A DNA stretch of 64,000 bases, taken from the NCBI RefSeq assembly GCF_900100155.1, contig NZ_FMTP01000007.1, positions 151,091 to 215,090 on the forward strand, in the 5' to 3' direction. Origin of the DNA: Ancylobacter rudongensis. GTDB lineage: Bacteria; Pseudomonadota; Alphaproteobacteria; Rhizobiales; Xanthobacteraceae. Within the stretch, counting starts at the first letter, position 1. Each line of letters begins with the position of its first letter. A program made the translations under genes and the position numbers. Below, one piece after another: positions 16,068-27,371 of this stretch. Under the pieces are notes generated by a model. It searched no databases. It worked only from the letters and a program-made list of their open reading frames with translations, and was not told where the DNA came from.

Positions 16068-17840
16068 ATGGGGCGGCTGAACGAGAAGCATCACCGGCGT
16101 GTTGTGCAGACCGAACTGTTCGATGCCGGCTGGTATCGGGCGCGGCATCCCCATCTCTCGGGTCCGCCGGCCCGCCTGCTCGACCACTACCTCACCATTG
16201 GCTGGACGCAGGGCGCCGATCCCTCACCCTATTTCGACGGCACCCACTATCTCGCCACCCATCCCGACGTCGCGGAATCCGGCCTCAACCCGCTGCTGCA
16301 TTATGCGCTGTGGGGCGAGGCGGAGGGACGTGCCTTCCAAGCTGTCGACGAGGCCGATGCGAGGATGGCGGAGGTGGCGTTCTCGGTCATCCTCGCCACC
16401 CATGATCGCGCCCAGATCATCGAGGCGGCGATCGATTCCGTCCTCGCCCAGACCCATCGGAATTTCGAGTTGGTCGTCGTCGATGACGGCTCGACCGACG
16501 GGACAGAAGAGCGGCTCAACGCCCGTTATGGCGCCGAGCTGGCGCAGGGCCGGCTGGTCTATCTCCGCTTTTCCCGCACGCTCGGCGTGTCGGCGGCGCG
16601 CAATGCCGGTCTGATGCTCGCCCGCCATCCGTGGATCGCCTATATCGATTCCGACAACACCATCCGCCCGCACTTCCTCGCCACCTTCGCCCGGCGCATC
16701 GTCGGGCGGGATGGGGCGATGAGCTTCTATGCCCGCTTCCGCCGCACGAGCGAGGCAGTCATCGTCGGCGGCCCGTTCGATCTGGAGCTCTTGCGGCAGG
16801 GCAACTACATCGACCTCGGCGTCTTCGTCCACCACATCACCTGCTTCCGCGAACTGGGCGGCTTCGACCTCGGCCTGCGCCGGCTGGTCGACTGGGATGT
16901 GATCTTGAAATATATGCAGCGCTACGCCCCGGTCTACATCAGCGACGTGCTTTTGGACTATCGCGACCGCGACGGCGCCGAGCTGAACCGCATCTCCGAC
17001 AAGGAACCGCTCTCGCTGCCGATGGCGCGCATCCTGCGCCGCTACGGGGCGCGCGCCACCGTGACGACGGCCATCATCTGCTACAATCAGAAGGACTTCA
17101 TCGCCCAGGCGATCGAGAGCGCGCTGGCGCAGACGGGCGATTTCTACCACGACATCGCTGTCGTCGATGACGGCTCGACCGACGGCACCACTGAGATCGC
17201 CCGCGACTACTGCGCCCGCCATCCCACGACCATGCGGATGATCGGCGATGGCATCAATCGCGGCATATCAGGCAATTTCAGGCGCGCCTTCGCGGCGGCA
17301 GGCGGCGAATATCTGGCGGTGCTGGAGGGCGACGACTACTGGACCGATCCCGCTAAGCTCGCCCGCCAGATGGCGTTCCTGCGCGAGAATGCGGACTGCT
17401 CCATGGTGTTCTCGAAGATCGAGATCGAGACCCCCGGCACGCCGGGGCGGGCGACGCTGCCGCGCCAGGACAAGCTGCGCAAGAGCAAGCTGGACGGCAC
17501 GGATTTCCTCGCCGAGCCCAGCCTCAACCTGATCGCCAATTTCTCCTGCTGCCTGTTTCGCACCGACATGATGAAGACGCTGCCCGATGGGCTGTTCCGC
17601 CACCGGCTGAGCGAGATCGCGCTGGCCTTCCATCTCGAAAGGCGCGGGCGCATCGGCTATCTCGGCCAGCCGATGAGCGTCTACCGCCAGCATCCCCAGG
17701 GGGTGTGGACCGGCGCCACTCCCGAGGAACAGCGCGCCAGCGGCCGGCTGGTGCGCGAAGCGGCCAAGGCGGTGGCCCGCGAGGACTACAAGCCCGCCCT
17801 CCAGGCGATCATCGACACCCGCTACGCCCCGCCCGCCTGA
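16068..17840 (+). CDS. Double-domain family 2 glycosyltransferase
   Basis: A 590-residue protein with three parts. Residues 15-95 hold two motifs of the type FDAGWYRARHP and FDGTHYLATHPDV with NPLLHYALWG, a module often seen at the ends of polysaccharide glycosyltransferases. Residues about 104-320 form one GT-A (GT2) domain with SVILATHDRAQ and VVVDDGSTDGT (137-146). Residues about 327-560 form a second GT2 domain with TTAIICYNQKD and another VVDDGSTDGT. It has no signal or membrane segment. It likely adds sugars to a surface polysaccharide, two steps in one chain. The neighbours (exporter, parE) give no pathway context. Confidence 0.85.
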   Translation: MGRLNEKHHRRVVQTELFDAGWYRARHPHLSGPPARLLDHYLTIGWTQGADPSPYFDGTHYLATHPDVAESGLNPLLHYALWGEAEGRAFQAVDEADARMAEVAFSVILATHDRAQIIEAAIDSVLAQTHRNFELVVVDDGSTDGTEERLNARYGAELAQGRLVYLRFSRTLGVSAARNAGLMLARHPWIAYIDSDNTIRPHFLATFARRIVGRDGAMSFYARFRRTSEAVIVGGPFDLELLRQGNYIDLGVFVHHITCFRELGGFDLGLRRLVDWDVILKYMQRYAPVYISDVLLDYRDRDGAELNRISDKEPLSLPMARILRRYGARATVTTAIICYNQKDFIAQAIESALAQTGDFYHDIAVVDDGSTDGTTEIARDYCARHPTTMRMIGDGINRGISGNFRRAFAAAGGEYLAVLEGDDYWTDPAKLARQMAFLRENADCSMVFSKIEIETPGTPGRATLPRQDKLRKSKLDGTDFLAEPSLNLIANFSCCLFRTDMMKTLPDGLFRHRLSEIALAFHLERRGRIGYLGQPMSVYRQHPQGVWTGATPEEQRASGRLVREAAKAVAREDYKPALQAIIDTRYAPPA

Positions 17841-17858
17841 CGGGGGGAGCGCATCGTT

Positions 17859-19892
<2,034 letters not shown>

Positions 19893-20050
19893 GGGTGCGG
19901 GCGGTCTCGTCGTGGTCAGGAACCGATTCGGTCTTCCTAGCACTATGGCAGGCGTGGCGCGAAACCGGAACGCTCCGTGAACATGGGGCCTATGCGGCGG
20001 GGATCGTGCCCCACCGTTGCGGCCCTGGGGCTTTCCCGGGACAGAGAGCG

Positions 20051-20335
20051 TCAGCGCATCAGCCGCTTGCGGTTGGCGCGCACCTTGCGGCCGTAAAGCG
20101 CGACGATTTCCGGACCCACCGCGTCGAGCCGGCCGGCCGCCGCCGCCTTCACCAGCCGGGCATTGACCTCGCCCAGCGCCAGCGTCTTCTCCGTCACCAT
20201 GAGTAGCGCTTCCGCCCCAGCGGCGGCATCGCCGCGCGCCAGCCGGCTCATCCGCTCGGCGATCACGATCTGCATGTCCATGCCGAGCCGAGCGAGCTGC
20301 ATGCCGGTGGTGAACCAGGAGAGGGGAGAGGTCAT
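20051..20335 (-). CDS. Conserved small protein, possibly phasin-like
   Basis: A 94-residue mostly helical protein (MTSPLSWFTTGMQLARLGMD ..., then AERMSRLARGDAAAGAEALLMVTEKTLALGEVN, ending RKVRANRKRLMR). The pattern of an amphipathic helix pair with MVTEKTLAL and a basic C-terminus resembles short phasin-type or PHA-granule-associated proteins of alphaproteobacteria, but I cannot assign it firmly. The ATG at 20333-20335 follows an AGGAG-like stretch on the minus strand; an upstream ATG (20401) would add 22 residues that look like leader. It lies between parE and the divergent argC, with phaC about 1.5 kb further on. Confidence 0.6.
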   Translation of the reverse strand: MTSPLSWFTTGMQLARLGMDMQIVIAERMSRLARGDAAAGAEALLMVTEKTLALGEVNARLVKAAAAGRLDAVGPEIVALYGRKVRANRKRLMR

Positions 20336-20529
20336 CGCAAAGGCTCCGGCCGGTGAGAGGCGGGAGGAGAAGCCGGCACGGCACGGTTCCGTTCCGGCCA
20401 CCGGCGCGCAGCCGCCATGCGTGGGGCGAGCCCCTCTTGTCTTTCGTCGGACATGCGAAAGGTGTAATGGCGCAAATTCACGCGCGCCTTCCCAGATGAA
20501 CGGGCGGGCGCCAGCAGCAAGGGTGCCAC

Positions 20530-21585
20530 ATGACGGACAGCAAGGCGCGGATCGCCATCCTCGGGGCTTCGGGCTACACCGGCTCGGAACTGCTGCGCCT
20601 GCTGCTGCGCCATCCCCGCGTCGAGATCGTCGCGCTCACCGCCGACCGCAAGGCCGGGCAGGCGGTGGCCGACGTGTTCCCGCAATTCGCCCCGTTCAAG
20701 CTGCCGGACCTCATCACCATCGAGCAGGTGGCGTGGAAGGACGTTGACCTCGTCTTCTGCGCCCTGCCGCACGGCACCACCCAGCTGGTGATCAAGAACG
20801 TGTTCGAGACCGCGCCGCATGTGAAGGTGGTCGACCTCTCCGCCGACTTCCGGCTGCGTGACGATGGCGCCTATGAGCGCTGGTACGGCCATCCGCACCA
20901 GGCGCTGGAGCTGCAGCAGGAAGCCGTGTACGGCGTGGTCGAACTCTACCGCGACGACATCCGCAAGGCGCGGCTGGTCGCCAATCCCGGCTGCTACACC
21001 ACGACGGCCATCCTGCCGGTGGTGCCGCTGATCGAGGCCGGCGCCATCGAGCCCGAGCACATCGTCATCGACGCCAAGAGCGGCGTGACCGGGGCGGGCC
21101 GTGCGGCGAAGGAGAACCTTCTGTTCACCGAGGTGACGGAGGGCATGCACGCCTATGGCGTCGGCAGCCACCGCCACATGGCCGAGCTGGACCAGGAATT
21201 CTCCAAGGCCGCCGGCCGCACGATCGCGCCGAGCTTCACGCCGCATCTGGTGCCGATGACGCGCGGCATCTACGCCACCATCTACCTGAAGACCGGCGCC
21301 GGCGTCGGGGCCGAGGGCGTGCACCGGGTGCTGGCCGACTTCTACAAGAGCGAGCCCTTCGTGCATGTGCTGCCGCTCGGCCAGGTGCCGCAGTCGCGCT
21401 TCGTCAAGGGCTCGAACATGGCCTTTATCGGCGTGATGAAGGACCGCGCGCCGGACCGGGTGATCGTGATCTCGACCACCGACAATCTGGTGAAGGGCGC
21501 CTCCGGCCAGGCGGTGCAGAACATGAACCTCGTGCTCGGCTATCCCGAGACGCTGGGTCTGGAGCAGATCGCGCTGTTCCCGTGA
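20530..21585 (+). CDS. argC: N-acetyl-gamma-glutamyl-phosphate reductase
   Basis: ArgC reduces N-acetyl-glutamyl-5-phosphate to the semialdehyde with NADPH, the third step of arginine synthesis. The 351 residues start with the Rossmann motif ILGASGYTGSELLRLL (10-25). They carry the catalytic cysteine in NPGCYTT (near 154) and the conserved HRHMAELDQE segment with the general-base histidine (near 217). Length fits the long ArgC type. It stands alone here; other arg genes are not in the window. Confidence 0.96.
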   Translation: MTDSKARIAILGASGYTGSELLRLLLRHPRVEIVALTADRKAGQAVADVFPQFAPFKLPDLITIEQVAWKDVDLVFCALPHGTTQLVIKNVFETAPHVKVVDLSADFRLRDDGAYERWYGHPHQALELQQEAVYGVVELYRDDIRKARLVANPGCYTTTAILPVVPLIEAGAIEPEHIVIDAKSGVTGAGRAAKENLLFTEVTEGMHAYGVGSHRHMAELDQEFSKAAGRTIAPSFTPHLVPMTRGIYATIYLKTGAGVGAEGVHRVLADFYKSEPFVHVLPLGQVPQSRFVKGSNMAFIGVMKDRAPDRVIVISTTDNLVKGASGQAVQNMNLVLGYPETLGLEQIALFP

Positions 21586-21594
21586 GGGGCGGCC

Positions 21595-21696
21595 GTCATC
21601 CCGGACGGTCGCAGGCCGATCCAGGATCGCAGGATCGGGGCCGTCCCGATAGCTGCCCGACTCCGGCTCGAAGCCGCGCTTCGTCCGGGACGACGG
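21595..21696. repeat. Family B palindromic repeats, two copies (argC-phaC gap)
   Basis: Copy one, 21595-21629, begins CGTCATCCCGGACGGTCGCA and ends ATCCAGGATCG. Copy two, 21661-21696, runs the other way and ends CGTCCGGGACGACGG. Together they form an inverted pair downstream of both convergent genes, where a transcript end is expected, but without U tracts. Confidence 0.65.
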
Positions 21697-21720
21697 AAAT
21701 GCAACGACCACGGCGAGCGC

Positions 21721-21762
21721 CGTTATCCTGAGGTGCGGGCCGCAGGCGAGCTTCGAAGGATG
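21721..21762 (+). repeat. Family A palindromic repeat (argC-phaC gap)
   Basis: CGTTATCCTGAGGTGCGGGC ... GAGCTTCGAAGGATG. The ends match the copies at 8946 and 53935, while the middle (GGGCCGCAGGCGAG) differs. It lies next to family B copies in the same 218-base gap. Confidence 0.7.
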
Positions 21763-21803
21763 TTCGTCAGCCTAAGACGATTGCCGGTCGCGAGAGGCCA
21801 GCC

Positions 21804-24080
21804 TCACGACTTCACCTTCACATAGCTGCCCGGCGCGTCCTCGATCGCCTTGTAGGGGCCTTCGCCGGGGATGCGTTTGGCGGCGGGCACGCGGGTGCCG
21901 TCCTGCGCCTCGATCCAGGCCAGCCAGTCGGGCCACCAGGACCCGGGGTGCATCTGCGCGGCGGCGATCCAGTCCTCCAGCTTCCCGGCCGCCGGTCCGC
22001 CGGTCCAATACTGGTACTTGCCGCGCGCCGGCGGGTTGATGACGCCGGCGATGTGGCCGGAGCCGGCCAGCACGAAGCGGCCGGGATTGCCGAATTTCTG
22101 CAGGCCGAGGAACACCGAGGCCGCCGGGGCGATGTGGTCCTCGCGCGTCGCCACGCTGTACATCGGCAGGTCGATCGCCTTGAGGTCCAGCGTCTTGCCG
22201 GCGAGCATCAGGCTGCCCTGCGCCAGCTTGTTGTCGAGATAGCAATTGCGCAGATAGAACGAGTGATTGGCCGCCGGCAGCCGGGTCGAGTCCGAATTCC
22301 AGTAGAGAATGTCGAACGGGAAGGGCGCCTGCCCCTTCAGATAGTTGTTCACCACATAGGGCCAGATCAAATCGTTGGCGCGCAGCATGTTGAAGGCGTT
22401 GGCCATCTTGCGGCCTTCCATCACCCCCGATTCCAGCATCTTGCGCTCAAGGCTGGCGATCTGCTCCTCGTCGATGAACACTTTGAGGTCGCCGGCAAAG
22501 GTGAAGTCGACCTGGGTGGTAAGGAAGGTGGCGCTGGCGAGGCCGGGCTTTTTGCCCGTGGCCGCCAGCCAGGCCAGCGTCATCGCCAGCATGGTGCCGC
22601 CGACGCAATAGCCCACCGCGTGGAAATCCTTGGTGCCGGCCGCCTTCTTCGCCACCTCAAAGGCGGTGAGCACACCGTCCTTCATATAGTCCTCGAAGCC
22701 CTTGGCCGCGAGTTCCGGGCCGGGGTTCACCCACGACACCATGAACACGGTGAGCCCATGCTCCACCGCCCAGCGCACGAAGGATTTTTCCGCCGTCAGG
22801 TCGAGCACGTAGAACTTGTTGATCCAGGGCGGGATGATGACAACAGGCGTCGCCAGCACGGTGTCGGTCTGCGGCGCGTACTGGATGAGCTGCATCAGCT
22901 CGTTCTGGAAGATCACCTTGCCCGGCGTGACCGCGAGATTCTCGCCGACGCGGAACTTGGAATCGTCGGTCTGGCGGATCTTCAGATCGCCACCTCCGGC
23001 CTCGATATCCTCGGCCAGCATCTTCATGCCGCGCACCAGATTCTCGCCATTGGAGGTGAGCGTGGTGCGCAGCAGTTCCGGGTTGGTCAGCACGAAATTG
23101 GAGGGTGAGACCGCGCCGGCGATCTGGCGCACATAGAACTCGGCCTTGTGCTTGGTGCGGGCGTCGATCTCGGCTTCCTCGACCATGTCCGCCGCCCAGT
23201 TGGCGGTGAGCAGATAGGCCTGCTTGATGGCGTCGAAGAAGGGGTTGGACTTCCACTCCGGGTCGGAAAAACGCGAATCGCGCGTGGTCGGCTCGACCAC
23301 CGGGCGGGTCTTTTCGCCGCCCAGATTCTTCAGTGCCGTGGTCCACAGATCAAGATAGCCGCCGATCAGCCGCGACTGCGCCTCCAGCGTGCGCTGGGGA
23401 TCGGCGAGCCAGTATTCCGCGACATTGCCGATGGTCTTGGCGACGTCGGCCAGGTCCTCGGCCACCTCGTCGCGGATGCGTCCTTCCTCGCGCGGGCGCA
23501 GATAGGCGGCCATGGCCCGCCCGCCTTCCTCCACCATCTTCGCCAGATTGGCGGCGAAGAGTTCGAGGTCGATCGGGCTGGTGCGGGCGGCATCGGGTGC
23601 GGCGGTGTCGGCAGCGGGTGCGGCGGCGGCCGGTTGGGACGGGGAGGGCGGAGCGGTCGCTCCAGCGTCCGCCGGTTTCGGTGCGGCTGCGGGGCGTGGC
23701 GGCGTCGCCACCCTTTTGCGCGGGGGCTTCGCCGCCGGCTGGCGCGGCGCCCTAGCCGGCGCCGGTGATTCGGTTGCGACCTTGCTTGCCGCCGGCTTTT
23801 CCGCCGCCGTCTTCTTCGTCACGGCTTTTTTCGCCGCCACCTTGCGCGCCGGCGGTGGGGCGGGGGGCACAGGAGCGGGGGCTGCCGCCACAGGAGCCGC
23901 AACCGGCTTCGCCGCCGGCTTGCGAACGGTCTTCTTCGCCGCCGGGGCGGGCGTCTCCCGCGCCTCGGCCGGGGCGGCCTTCGTCCCCGGCGCGGACTTC
24001 GCCGGTGTGGACGGTATCTTGCTGGTGCGTCGGCTGCTCACCGCTTGTCCCCGCGGGTTGGTGCGTTCATAGGTGGCCAT
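21804..24080 (-). CDS. phaC: Class I poly(3-hydroxyalkanoate) synthase with histone-H1-like N-terminal tail
   Basis: PhaC polymerises hydroxyacyl-CoA into PHA on the granule surface. The protein has 758 residues, against about 590-600 for usual class I enzymes. The catalytic core starts near residue 170. The lipase-like box is GYCVGGT with nucleophile C492, followed by [11 protein letters not shown] and a late GSGHIAG histidine region; the acid lies in the REDHIAP stretch. Residues 1-168 are extra: Ala, Pro and Lys make up most of it, with repeats such as [11 protein letters not shown] and KKTAAEK, like histone-H1-type tails on nucleoid-binding phasins. The start ATG (24078-24080) is well placed and no better start lies near residue 170. 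No phaE or phaAB is nearby. Confidence 0.9.
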   Translation of the reverse strand: MATYERTNPRGQAVSSRRTSKIPSTPAKSAPGTKAAPAEARETPAPAAKKTVRKPAAKPVAAPVAAAPAPVPPAPPPARKVAAKKAVTKKTAAEKPAASKVATESPAPARAPRQPAAKPPRKRVATPPRPAAAPKPADAGATAPPSPSQPAAAAPAADTAAPDAARTSPIDLELFAANLAKMVEEGGRAMAAYLRPREEGRIRDEVAEDLADVAKTIGNVAEYWLADPQRTLEAQSRLIGGYLDLWTTALKNLGGEKTRPVVEPTTRDSRFSDPEWKSNPFFDAIKQAYLLTANWAADMVEEAEIDARTKHKAEFYVRQIAGAVSPSNFVLTNPELLRTTLTSNGENLVRGMKMLAEDIEAGGGDLKIRQTDDSKFRVGENLAVTPGKVIFQNELMQLIQYAPQTDTVLATPVVIIPPWINKFYVLDLTAEKSFVRWAVEHGLTVFMVSWVNPGPELAAKGFEDYMKDGVLTAFEVAKKAAGTKDFHAVGYCVGGTMLAMTLAWLAATGKKPGLASATFLTTQVDFTFAGDLKVFIDEEQIASLERKMLESGVMEGRKMANAFNMLRANDLIWPYVVNNYLKGQAPFPFDILYWNSDSTRLPAANHSFYLRNCYLDNKLAQGSLMLAGKTLDLKAIDLPMYSVATREDHIAPAASVFLGLQKFGNPGRFVLAGSGHIAGVINPPARGKYQYWTGGPAAGKLEDWIAAAQMHPGSWWPDWLAWIEAQDGTRVPAAKRIPGEGPYKAIEDAPGSYVKVKS

Positions 24081-24189
24081 AATAGACGCGCGATCGGACG
24101 CTAGCGAGTGCGTAACGGGCCGTACATGCGCACGCTGACGCATGGGCCGTGCGACACATGCTCGGGACGGCGCAGGGGAGGAGACCAGA

Positions 24190-24618
24190 GTGGGTCACGG
24201 TCAAGGCAGGCAGGGCGGCGCAGGCGCCGGCCGGATGCACCTTCTTGCGGGCGGCGCCCTGGCGGCGCTGCTGCTGGCCGGCTGCGCCTCGGCGGACGGT
24301 CCCTCGGCGGGGATCACCGAGGCGGCGCTGGCGCCGGCGGCGGACAGCGCCGAATCACCCGGCGCGCCGGTGGCGGCGTCCGTGGCCACTGCGCAGGCCG
24401 ATCCGCGCGCCGCTGCTGGCCAGTCGCGCGCCGCGCCGCCGCCAACCGGGCGCGTGAAGCCGCCCGAGCTGGCCTATCCCACCTTCGGCGCCCCGGCGCA
24501 GATCGGCGACCGGCCGGTGCTGACCCAGCAGCAGCGGGACGCGATGCAGAAAAATCTCGAAAACCTCGCCAGCCAGCGCGAGAAGGAGATGCTTCGGCAG
24601 ATCGAGGCCGACGAATAG
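24190..24618 (+). CDS. Small lipoprotein of unknown function
   Basis: A 142-residue protein. The GTG at 24190 is chosen because GGGAGGAGA stands 4-12 bases before it and it supplies the basic n-region ([15 protein letters not shown]) before the hydrophobic stretch [16 protein letters not shown]. The lipobox LAGC puts the lipid-bearing cysteine near residue 32. A downstream ATG (24235) would leave almost no n-region. The mature part is an Ala/Pro linker followed by a charged helix ([25 protein letters not shown]) that could be a coiled coil. It is divergent from phaC across 109 bases. No function can be assigned. Confidence 0.75.
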   Translation: MGHGQGRQGGAGAGRMHLLAGGALAALLLAGCASADGPSAGITEAALAPAADSAESPGAPVAASVATAQADPRAAAGQSRAAPPPTGRVKPPELAYPTFGAPAQIGDRPVLTQQQRDAMQKNLENLASQREKEMLRQIEADE

Positions 24619-24763
24619 GCCGGCTGGCGGGCAGCGGGCACGATTACCATTGTTCTGCCCCTTTGGGCTGACATCCGTCGCTGTGCGGGCGCGCGAAGGG
24701 TGATATGAAGCGCGCGTGACGCCGCCGCCGGGGGATACGGGGCGGCCCTGGAGCTTGAGACCC

Positions 24764-25981
24764 ATGACCGATTTTCATCGCATCCGCCGGCTGCCGCCTT
24801 ACGTGTTCGAGCAGGTCAACCGGGTGAAAGCTACCGCCCGCAATGGCGGCGCCGATATCGTCGACCTCGGCATGGGCAACCCGGATCTCGATGCTCCCGC
24901 CCATGTGGTCGACAAGCTCAAGGAGACGATCGGCCGCCCGCGCACCGATCGCTATTCCGCCTCCAAGGGCATTCCCGGCCTGCGCCGCGCCCAGGCGGCC
25001 TATTATGAGCGCCGTTTCGGCGTGAAGCTGAACCCCGACACCCAGGTGGTGGCGACGCTCGGCTCCAAGGAAGGCTTCGCCAATATGGCGCAGGCGATCA
25101 CCGCCCCGGGCGACGTGATCCTGGTGCCGAACCCCAGCTACCCCATTCACGCCTTCGGCTTCCTGATGGCCGGCGCGGCGATCCGCTCGGTGCCCTGCGA
25201 GCCGGGGCCGGAATTCTTCCACGCGCTGGAGCGCGCGGTGGCGCACTCGATTCCCTCGCCGCTGGCGCTGGTGCTGTGCTACCCGTCGAACCCGACGGCG
25301 CAGGTGGCCGATCTCGATTTCTACCGTGATGTCGTCGCCTTCGCGAAGAAGCACGACCTGATCGTGCTGTCCGACCTCGCCTATTCGGAAGTCTATTTCG
25401 ACGACAACCCGCCCCCCTCTGTGCTGCAGGTGCCGGGCGCGATGGATGTGACGGTGGAGTTCACTTCCATGTCCAAGACCTTCTCCATGGCCGGTTGGCG
25501 CATGGGCTTCGCGGTGGGCAATGACCGGCTGATCGCGGCGCTGGCGCGGGTGAAGTCCTATCTCGACTATGGCGCCTACACGCCGATCCAGGTCGCGGCC
25601 ACGGCGGCGCTGAACGGCCCGCAGGACTGCATCGCCGAGATGCGCAGCGTCTACAAGAAGCGCCGCGACGCGCTGGTCGACAGTTTCGGCAAGGCCGGCT
25701 GGGAGATTCCCGTGCCGACCGCCTCCATGTTCGCCTGGGCGCCGATCCCGGAGAAATTCCGCCACCTGCGCAGCCTCGAATTCTCCAAGCTGTTGATCGA
25801 GAAGGCGGATGTCGCCGTCGCGCCGGGCGTCGGCTTCGGCGAGCATGGCGATGACTATGTGCGTATCGCCCTTGTGGAGAACGAGCAGCGCATCCGCCAG
25901 GCGGCGCGCAACATCCGCCGCTTCCTTGAAACCGGCGCGGAAACATTGCACAACGTCGTCCCTCTCGCCGCGGCGCGCTAA
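24764..25981 (+). CDS. Class I/II aminotransferase, AlaC-like (alanine or LL-DAP type)
   Basis: A PLP-dependent aminotransferase of 405 residues. It shows LGMGNPDLDAP (about 35-45), the substrate loop YPSNPTAQV (about 178-186), and the PLP lysine in SMSKTFSMAGWRMGF (about 239-253). It is of the same subgroup as E. coli AlaC, which makes alanine from pyruvate, and of proteins labelled LL-diaminopimelate aminotransferase. It lies 57 bases before hom, an order conserved in Rhizobiales, which ties it to the aspartate-family or alanine pathways. The ATG at 24764 is preferred over a GTG at 24716 that adds a proline-rich leader. Confidence 0.87.
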   Translation: MTDFHRIRRLPPYVFEQVNRVKATARNGGADIVDLGMGNPDLDAPAHVVDKLKETIGRPRTDRYSASKGIPGLRRAQAAYYERRFGVKLNPDTQVVATLGSKEGFANMAQAITAPGDVILVPNPSYPIHAFGFLMAGAAIRSVPCEPGPEFFHALERAVAHSIPSPLALVLCYPSNPTAQVADLDFYRDVVAFAKKHDLIVLSDLAYSEVYFDDNPPPSVLQVPGAMDVTVEFTSMSKTFSMAGWRMGFAVGNDRLIAALARVKSYLDYGAYTPIQVAATAALNGPQDCIAEMRSVYKKRRDALVDSFGKAGWEIPVPTASMFAWAPIPEKFRHLRSLEFSKLLIEKADVAVAPGVGFGEHGDDYVRIALVENEQRIRQAARNIRRFLETGAETLHNVVPLAAAR

Positions 25982-26038
25982 GGCCCGGCCCCTTCGGGCG
26001 GCGCCGCATTCGGAACGTTTGTTGAGTTCGGACACATA

Positions 26039-27358
26039 ATGGCGCCGCCGCTGAAAATTGGCATCGCCGGCCTCGGTACGGTCGGCGCGGGTGTGGTGCG
26101 CATGCTGGCCCGGCGGGCGGAGGCGATTGCCGCGCGCGTCGGGCGGCCGGTCGAGGTGGTGGCCGTCAGCGCCCGCGACCGTTCGCGCAACCGCGATTGC
26201 GATCTCACCGGCCCGCGCTGGTATGAGGACGCGGTGGAACTCGCCCGCGACCCTGATATCGACGTCTTCGTCGAGCTGATCGGCGGCCCGGACGGCGTTG
26301 CCAAGGCGGCGGTCGAGGCCGCCATCGCCGCCGGCCATTCCGTCGCCACCGCCAACAAGGCGCTGCTCGCCCATCACGGCGTCGAGCTCGCCGCCGCCGC
26401 CGAGGCCGCGGGCGTGGCCATCCATTTCGAGGCGGCGGTGGCCGGCGGCATCCCGGTCATCAAAACCCTGCGCGAGGCGCTGCTCGGCAACGAGATCACC
26501 CGCGTTTCCGGTATTCTCAACGGCACCTGCAACTACATCCTCACCCGGATGCAGGAGGAGGGGCTGTCCTTCGACATGTGCCTCGACCAGGCGCAGAAGC
26601 TCGGCTACGCCGAGGCCGACCCGACCTTCGACGTCGACGGCTTCGACACCGCCCACAAGCTGGCTCTGCTCGCCGCGCTGGCCTTCGGCGTGAAGCCGGA
26701 CCCGGAAGCGATCCATATCGAGGGTATCCGCTCGATCACGCTGGCCGATATCGAGGCGGCGGACGAGCTGGGCTACCGCATCAAGCTGCTCGGCGTCGCC
26801 GCCCGCATCGGCGGGCAGGTGGAACTGCGCGTGCACCCGACCATGGTGCCCAAGCACTGGCCGATCGCGCAGGTCTCCGGCGTCACCAATGCGGTGGCGA
26901 TCGACGGCGACGCGGTCGCGCTCACCCTTGTCGGCCCCGGTGCCGGTGGCGATGCCACCGCGTCGGCCGTGGTAGCGGACCTGTGCGATGCCGCCGCCGG
27001 GAAGGGCGGCGCGCCCTTCGGCTGGAAGGCGTCGTCGCTGCAGCCGGCCGAGAAGGCGGCGATACGCCGTCACGAGGGCGGCTATTATATCCGTCTCGCC
27101 GCGGTCGACCGGCCCGGAACGGCGGCCGCCATTGCCCGCCATATGGCTGAGCAGAACATCTCGCTTGAGTCCATAATGCAGCACCGTCGCGGCCGGCCAC
27201 ATGGTGGAGAGCGCGCGGAGAGCGCGGAGGACCCGGCACCCGTGGTGCTGATCACCTACGCCACGAATGAGGACGCGGTGCGCCGCGCGATCGAGGCCAT
27301 CGAGATTGATGGCGTGATCGCCCAGCCGCCGCAGGTGATACGTATCGAGAAGGACTGA
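26039..27358 (+). CDS. hom: Homoserine dehydrogenase
   Basis: Hom reduces aspartate semialdehyde to homoserine, the branch point to threonine and methionine. The 439 residues have the NAD(P)-binding start IGIAGLGTVGAGV (7-19), the TANKALLAHHG segment, GILNGTCNYILTRM (about 157-170), the EADPTFDVDGFDTAHKLALL block with catalytic acids, and a C-terminal ACT domain (YYIRLAAVDRPGTAAAIARHM, near 347) for threonine feedback. It is monofunctional, with no aspartokinase part. It follows the aminotransferase and precedes glpX by 13 bases. Confidence 0.96.
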   Translation: MAPPLKIGIAGLGTVGAGVVRMLARRAEAIAARVGRPVEVVAVSARDRSRNRDCDLTGPRWYEDAVELARDPDIDVFVELIGGPDGVAKAAVEAAIAAGHSVATANKALLAHHGVELAAAAEAAGVAIHFEAAVAGGIPVIKTLREALLGNEITRVSGILNGTCNYILTRMQEEGLSFDMCLDQAQKLGYAEADPTFDVDGFDTAHKLALLAALAFGVKPDPEAIHIEGIRSITLADIEAADELGYRIKLLGVAARIGGQVELRVHPTMVPKHWPIAQVSGVTNAVAIDGDAVALTLVGPGAGGDATASAVVADLCDAAAGKGGAPFGWKASSLQPAEKAAIRRHEGGYYIRLAAVDRPGTAAAIARHMAEQNISLESIMQHRRGRPHGGERAESAEDPAPVVLITYATNEDAVRRAIEAIEIDGVIAQPPQVIRIEKD

Positions 27359-27371
27359 GGGGGCGGGGACG

